Notes under the pieces: generated by a model
Database searches by the model: none
What the model saw: only the letters and a program-made list of their open reading frames with translations
What the model was told of the DNA's origin: nothing
Position numbers and translations under genes: made by a program
In this document: positions 16,382 to 19,985 of the stretch, one piece after another
Layout: each line of letters starts with the position of its first letter
Numbering within the stretch: position 1 is the stretch's first letter
Assembly: GCA_934351765.1 (NCBI GenBank)
Contig: CAKRJM010000013.1
Location: forward strand, 1-19,985
Reading direction: 5' to 3'
Origin: an uncultured Lachnospiraceae bacterium
GTDB taxonomy: Bacteria > Bacillota > Clostridia > Lachnospirales > Lachnospiraceae
Length of the DNA stretch: 19,985 nt

Positions 16382-17327
16382 CATCGTCCTCATCCTGTCC
16401 CTGCATCAGCTTACGCTGTACGCGGTTATAAAGCTCCTGAGCCGCATTATAGCCCATCTTCTTCTGACGGTAGTTGACCGCCGCCGATTCTACGATCACC
16501 GCCAGGTTCCGGCCCGGACGAATGGGGATATTATGGCAGACCACCTTGTTTCCAAGGAATTCTGTATACTGTTCGTCCAGTCCCATGCGGTCATATTCTT
16601 TATCCTTATCCCAATCCTCCAGGTTGATCACCATATCGATGTTCTGGGTGTTCTTTACGCTCTCTGCGCCGAACAGTGCCTTTACATCCAGAATTCCGAT
16701 CCCTCGCAGCTCGATCATGTGACGGGTAATATCCGGTGCCGTTCCGACAAGAGTCGCATCACTGACCTTCCGGATCTCCACCACATCATCCGTCACCAGA
16801 CGATGGCCACGCTTGATCAGCTCCAGAGCAGCCTCGCTCTTTCCGATTCCGCTCTCTCCCATGATCAGAACGCCTTCGCCGAATACATCGACTAATACGC
16901 CGTGAATACTGATGGTCGGAGCCAGCTCCACCTTCAGCCAGCGGATCACCTCTGCCATCAGATCTGAGGTTGTTTTTCCGGTGGACAGAAGCGGTACACC
17001 ATACTGGACGGCAAGAGCCTTCACATCCTCATCGGGCATCAGATTCCGTGCATATACGATACAGGGAATCTTTCTCTTAAAGATCTCCTCATAAACATGA
17101 AGCTTTGCATCCTGGCACATGGAAGCTGTATACGCATATTCCACATTTCCGATGATCTGAACTCTGTCGTTACTGAAATGGTCAAAAAATCCGGCAAGCT
17201 GAAGCGCCGGGCGGTTGATCTCCGGATGGGCGATCTTGATCTTTGAATAATCAATCTCCGGTGTCAGATTTTCCAGTTTCATTTTATCGATCAGTTTTTT
17301 TAACTTTACCACTGCTGTTGTCCGCAT
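16374..17327 (-). CDS. hprK: HPr kinase/phosphorylase
   Basis: This enzyme phosphorylates and dephosphorylates Ser46 of HPr and Crh in response to fructose-1,6-bisphosphate, ATP and phosphate, which drives carbon catabolite repression through CcpA. The 317 residues match the family. The Walker A loop is GESGIGKS (157-164), followed by VTDDVVEI near 178 and the HprK signature ELRGIGILDVKALFG near 206. The ATG at 17327 follows GGGAGG four bases upstream. A longer frame to 17399 would begin upstream of the predicted transcription start and is rejected. The C-terminus ends in an acidic DEDDDE. It has its own promoter and overlaps murB. Its likely substrates are the Crh-like protein in this window and a true HPr elsewhere. 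Confidence 0.96.
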   Translation of the reverse strand: MRTTAVVKLKKLIDKMKLENLTPEIDYSKIKIAHPEINRPALQLAGFFDHFSNDRVQIIGNVEYAYTASMCQDAKLHVYEEIFKRKIPCIVYARNLMPDEDVKALAVQYGVPLLSTGKTTSDLMAEVIRWLKVELAPTISIHGVLVDVFGEGVLIMGESGIGKSEAALELIKRGHRLVTDDVVEIRKVSDATLVGTAPDITRHMIELRGIGILDVKALFGAESVKNTQNIDMVINLEDWDKDKEYDRMGLDEQYTEFLGNKVVCHNIPIRPGRNLAVIVESAAVNYRQKKMGYNAAQELYNRVQRKLMQGQDEDDDE

Positions 17328-17370
17328 AATACCTCCCTTTACCTGAATCTGCCTGGTTTTACCTGCTCTA

Positions 17371-17399
17371 ATCCTAGCACAGGAGCCCCGGAATCGCAA
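17371..17399 (-). promoter_or_regulatory. Promoter of hprK-murB with extended -10
   Basis: TTGCGA (17399-17394), 17 bases, then TAGGAT (17376-17371), preceded by TGC, which makes an extended -10 element. Transcription would start near 17364, giving a leader of roughly 37 bases. No structured leader is evident. Confidence 0.55.
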
Positions 17400-17478
17400 G
17401 ATAATTCGGCTCTTCCCAATCTGTTACGGAGCCGTTCTGCGAAAATCCTGTTCCGGATCCGCTGCTCCCATCTTCTGT

Positions 17479-19356
17479 TTAGGAATTCTCCTGTGCGTTT
17501 TCCGCCGTCCGGTGCAGAAACTCCCAGACCGACCGTGCCGAAGCCCGGTTCATTTCCGGGATTTCCGCCAGCTCCTCCTCCGTGGCCTCCTTCAACCGTT
17601 CCATGGTCCCGTAGCTTCTCATAAGAGCCTTTCTCCTGGCCGGTCCCACACCGGGAATATCCTCCAGAACCGAATGTACCTGATCCTTTCCACGCAGGCT
17701 CCGGTGATACTCAATGGCAAACCGATGGGCCTCATCCTGAATCCTGGTGATCAGACGGAAGCCCTCGCTGTGCCGGTCGATGGGCAGCTCCTCCCCATGG
17801 AAATAAAGCCCCCTTGTCCTGTGATTATCATCCTTCACCATGCCGCAGACCGGAATAGACAGTCCCAGCCGGGAAAGCACCTCCTCGGCCACAGACACCT
17901 GTCCCCTTCCGCCGTCCATCATCAGTATGTCCGGAAACCGATCGAAGCCCCGGCCTTCCCGCTGTCCCAGTCTGGCTTCCTTTCCATGCGTAAATCTTCT
18001 GGTCAGTACCTCCTCCATGGACGCATAGTCATTTGGCCCCTCCACAGTCTTAATCCGGAATTTCCGGTAATCGGCCCGTTTGGGCTGTCCGTACTCATAG
18101 ACTACCATGGATCCCACCGATTGAAACCCGCTGATATTGGAAATATCAAAGGCCTCCATCCGCACCAGACCGGAAAGTCCCAGAAGCTCTTCCAGCTCTT
18201 TGACCGCACCGATGGTTCGTTTTTCCTCTCGTTTTATTTTTTCCCGGTCCTGCCGTAAAATAATAGTGGCATTTTTTTCCGCCATTTCCATTAAACGGGC
18301 TTTTTCGCCCTTCTGCGGAACACGGATCACCACCTTCTGGCCACGCTTGCCTGTCAGCCACCGCTCCAGGAGCTCCTGTTCCCCCTCCTCCACTTCATGC
18401 TGAAGAAGAAGCATTCCCGGAATAAACGGCGTTCCCGCATAAAACTGCTTGATAAACTGGCTCATAAGCTGCGCCGGGCCGTCTCCCTGCCCCAGCGTCA
18501 GATGGAAATTGTCCCGTCCGATGAGCTTTCCTTCCCGCATAAAAAAGATCTGAACCACCGCATCTGCGCCGTCAACTGCATATGCAATGATATCCCGATC
18601 CTCGTTGGAATCCTCCGTGATCTTCTGACTCTGAGCGACCTTCCGGACACTGAACAGCAGATCCCGCACGCCTGCCGCTGTCTCAAAATCCATCTGCTCT
18701 GCCGCTTCATTCATCTGGTTTTCCAGCCGATCCAGAATGGTTTCATAGTGGCCTCCCAGGAAATCCAGTACCTGATCGATGGATTTTTTGTAGTCTGCCT
18801 CGCTGATATAACCCTGACAGGGAGCATCACACTGATGGATATGGTAGTTAAGGCAGGGACGCCCCTTTCCGATATCCTCCGGCAGGCGCCGTCTGCATGT
18901 TCGAATCTTATAGAGTTTATGAATCAGTCCGATGCTGTCCTTCACCGCACCCGCACTGGTGTAAGGGCCGAAGTACCGGGATTTGTCCTTTTTCATATCT
19001 CTGGAAAACAGTACCCGCGGAAAGGCTTCTCCCACCGTCACCTTGATATAAGGATAGGTTTTGTCATCCTTCAGCATGGTATTATAACGTGGCTGATGCT
19101 CCTTGATCAGATTACATTCCAGTACAAGCGCTTCCAGTTCTGAATCCGTCACAATATATTCAAACCGGGCGATCCGCGATACCATCTGGTTGATCTTTGC
19201 CGTCTTGTTCCGGCTGCTCTGAAAATACTGGCGCACCCGGTTTTTCAGGCTGATGGCCTTTCCCACATAGATAATCTCATCCTTTTCATCGTGCATGAGA
19301 TACACACCGGGTTTTCCCGGAAGCTTTTTCAGTTCCTCTTCTATATTAAATGCCAT
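17479..19356 (-). CDS. uvrC: Excinuclease ABC subunit C
   Basis: UvrC makes both incisions around DNA lesions recognised by UvrA-UvrB in nucleotide excision repair. The domains run in the usual order: the N-terminal GIY-YIG nuclease ([20 protein letters not shown], about 14-33), a UVR/UvrB-binding helix pair near 200-240, an RNase H-like nuclease with [16 protein letters not shown], and tandem helix-hairpin-helix motifs at the C-terminus ([20 protein letters not shown]). The 625 residues fit the family. The ATG at 19356 has AGGAG six bases upstream and gives the family N-terminus [12 protein letters not shown] frame upstream to 19410 would run through the terminator hairpin. A 151-base gap separates it from hprK and holds the hprK promoter and only weak inverted repeats. 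Confidence 0.97.
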   Translation of the reverse strand: MAFNIEEELKKLPGKPGVYLMHDEKDEIIYVGKAISLKNRVRQYFQSSRNKTAKINQMVSRIARFEYIVTDSELEALVLECNLIKEHQPRYNTMLKDDKTYPYIKVTVGEAFPRVLFSRDMKKDKSRYFGPYTSAGAVKDSIGLIHKLYKIRTCRRRLPEDIGKGRPCLNYHIHQCDAPCQGYISEADYKKSIDQVLDFLGGHYETILDRLENQMNEAAEQMDFETAAGVRDLLFSVRKVAQSQKITEDSNEDRDIIAYAVDGADAVVQIFFMREGKLIGRDNFHLTLGQGDGPAQLMSQFIKQFYAGTPFIPGMLLLQHEVEEGEQELLERWLTGKRGQKVVIRVPQKGEKARLMEMAEKNATIILRQDREKIKREEKRTIGAVKELEELLGLSGLVRMEAFDISNISGFQSVGSMVVYEYGQPKRADYRKFRIKTVEGPNDYASMEEVLTRRFTHGKEARLGQREGRGFDRFPDILMMDGGRGQVSVAEEVLSRLGLSIPVCGMVKDDNHRTRGLYFHGEELPIDRHSEGFRLITRIQDEAHRFAIEYHRSLRGKDQVHSVLEDIPGVGPARRKALMRSYGTMERLKEATEEELAEIPEMNRASARSVWEFLHRTAENAQENS

Positions 19357-19377
19357 AGAATGCTCCTGATATGTCAT

Positions 19378-19406
19378 AAAAGGCGGCGCACCCGGCACCG
19401 CCCTTT
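19378..19406 (-). terminator. Probable terminator between ftsH and uvrC
   Basis: AAAGGGCGG (19406-19398) pairs with CCGCCTTTT (19386-19378) with one G-U pair, around an 11-base loop. The T-tract is short (four T, part of them in the stem), so termination may be partial. I found no convincing uvrC promoter between this hairpin and the uvrC start. Confidence 0.5.
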
Positions 19407-19471
19407 CCAACGCCGGTCCACCATTCTGGTATCAGCGGAGAGGCTGCTTCTCTGTGATCGTTTCTGTCCTG

Positions 19472-19985
19472 TTACTTTACTTCTGTCGGTTCAGCTCCTC
19501 TGCTTTCCGTCTCACAGCTCGATACCTCCGCATCACTGTTTTCTGAGGGAGCAGACTCGCTCTGTCTTCCTTCGGCCGGCTGGCTGTCCTGTGCTTCCGC
19601 ACCGGCGTCCTCTGCGTTCTCTGCCTCGCCGTCTGCCTTCTGTCCATTCTTGATCTCATGGAAGATCTTCATAAACTCAGCTCCGGTGATAGTCTCTTTC
19701 TTAATTAAGAACGCTGCGATCTGATCCAGAGCCTCCCGGTTCTCAGATAACAGGCGAAGTGCCTCCTTATGAGCCTCGTCCAGCATTTCCTTTACTTCTC
19801 CGTCGATATCCGCCGCTGTCACATCGGAACAGTTGAGTACGGCTCTTCCGTCCAGATATTTATTCTCGATGGATTCCAGACCCATAAGACCAAACTTCTT
19901 CGACATGCCGTACTGGGTCACCATGGCTCTCGCCACCTGGGTCGCCCGCTCAATATCATTGGACGCACCGGTGGTCACGGTATCA
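19472..19985 (-). CDS. ftsH: ATP-dependent zinc metalloprotease FtsH, C-terminal part only
   Basis: The frame is open to the window edge, so only about 171 residues are seen. They match the end of the M41 peptidase domain: TTGASNDIERATQVARAMV, then GMSKKFGLMG and the helical segment EALRLLSENREALDQIAAFL. The AAA module, the HEXXH zinc site and the N-terminal membrane anchors are outside the window. FtsH is a membrane-bound protease for misfolded membrane proteins and regulators. The C-terminal tail of about 60 residues, after FMKIFHEIKNGQ, is rich in Glu, Ala and Ser and looks disordered. ftsH next to uvrC fits Lachnospiraceae as far as I recall. Confidence 0.92.
   Translation of the reverse strand, partial: DTVTTGASNDIERATQVARAMVTQYGMSKKFGLMGLESIENKYLDGRAVLNCSDVTAADIDGEVKEMLDEAHKEALRLLSENREALDQIAAFLIKKETITGAEFMKIFHEIKNGQKADGEAENAEDAGAEAQDSQPAEGRQSESAPSENSDAEVSSCETESRGAEPTEVK

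Noticed and set aside
17400..17478. Intrinsic terminator after uvrC
   Set aside because: The only inverted repeat (CGGCTC/GAGCCG) has a 6-bp stem, a long loop and no T-run, so it is not convincing.

Overview
The window looks like a chromosomal housekeeping region from a Clostridia-class Firmicute, most likely Lachnospiraceae. The evidence is the gene order ftsH-uvrC-hprK-murB-whiA-HPr-like-dnaE-pfkA-rel-MBL-hemZ-hisS-aspS-glyA, strong AGGAGG-type ribosome binding sites, HemZ-type rather than HemN-type coproporphyrinogen dehydrogenase, and an HPr kinase. I cannot name the genus. Every real gene lies on the minus strand, so transcription runs from high to low coordinates. The long plus-strand open frames are antisense shadows.

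Right part (19985 to about 14140): the C-terminal end of FtsH is cut by the window edge and followed by a terminator-like hairpin. Then come uvrC, and hprK with its own extended -10 promoter. murB overlaps the end of hprK. whiA has a near-consensus promoter whose -35 box contains the murB stop codon. A small HPr-family protein overlaps the whiA stop by ATGA and is closed by a strong intrinsic terminator. The small protein has alanine where HPr has its phosphorylatable His15 but keeps Ser46, so it resembles the regulatory protein Crh rather than a sugar-transport carrier. The rapZ and yvcK genes I would expect between murB and whiA are absent.

Middle part (about 14140 to 6500): dnaE (GTG start, PHP domain apparently intact) starts about 30 bases after that terminator. 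pfkA has a TTGAAA-N17-TATAAT promoter in the last codons of dnaE. A bifunctional rel gene follows, then an MBL-fold hydrolase that overlaps rel by one base. PfkA makes fructose-1,6-bisphosphate, which is known to activate HprK, whose substrate would be the Crh-like protein. The window therefore holds three parts of a carbon-catabolite control loop.

Left part (about 6500 to 539): hemZ, then hisS-aspS driven by a TTGAAA-N17-TATGAT promoter over the hemZ stop, with a leader too short for a T-box. glyA follows, ending at a branched terminator-like hairpin.

The only stretch longer than 300 bases without a convincing gene is 1-538. It holds two and a half copies of a 109-110 base direct repeat, each folding on paper into a three-way junction. 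Next to it are an 8-bp hairpin and a long imperfect hairpin, all downstream of a TTGACT-N17-TATGAT promoter on the minus strand. The period is not a multiple of three and the frames break, so this looks like a structured non-coding element. It continues past the left edge and is the best candidate here for something undescribed.
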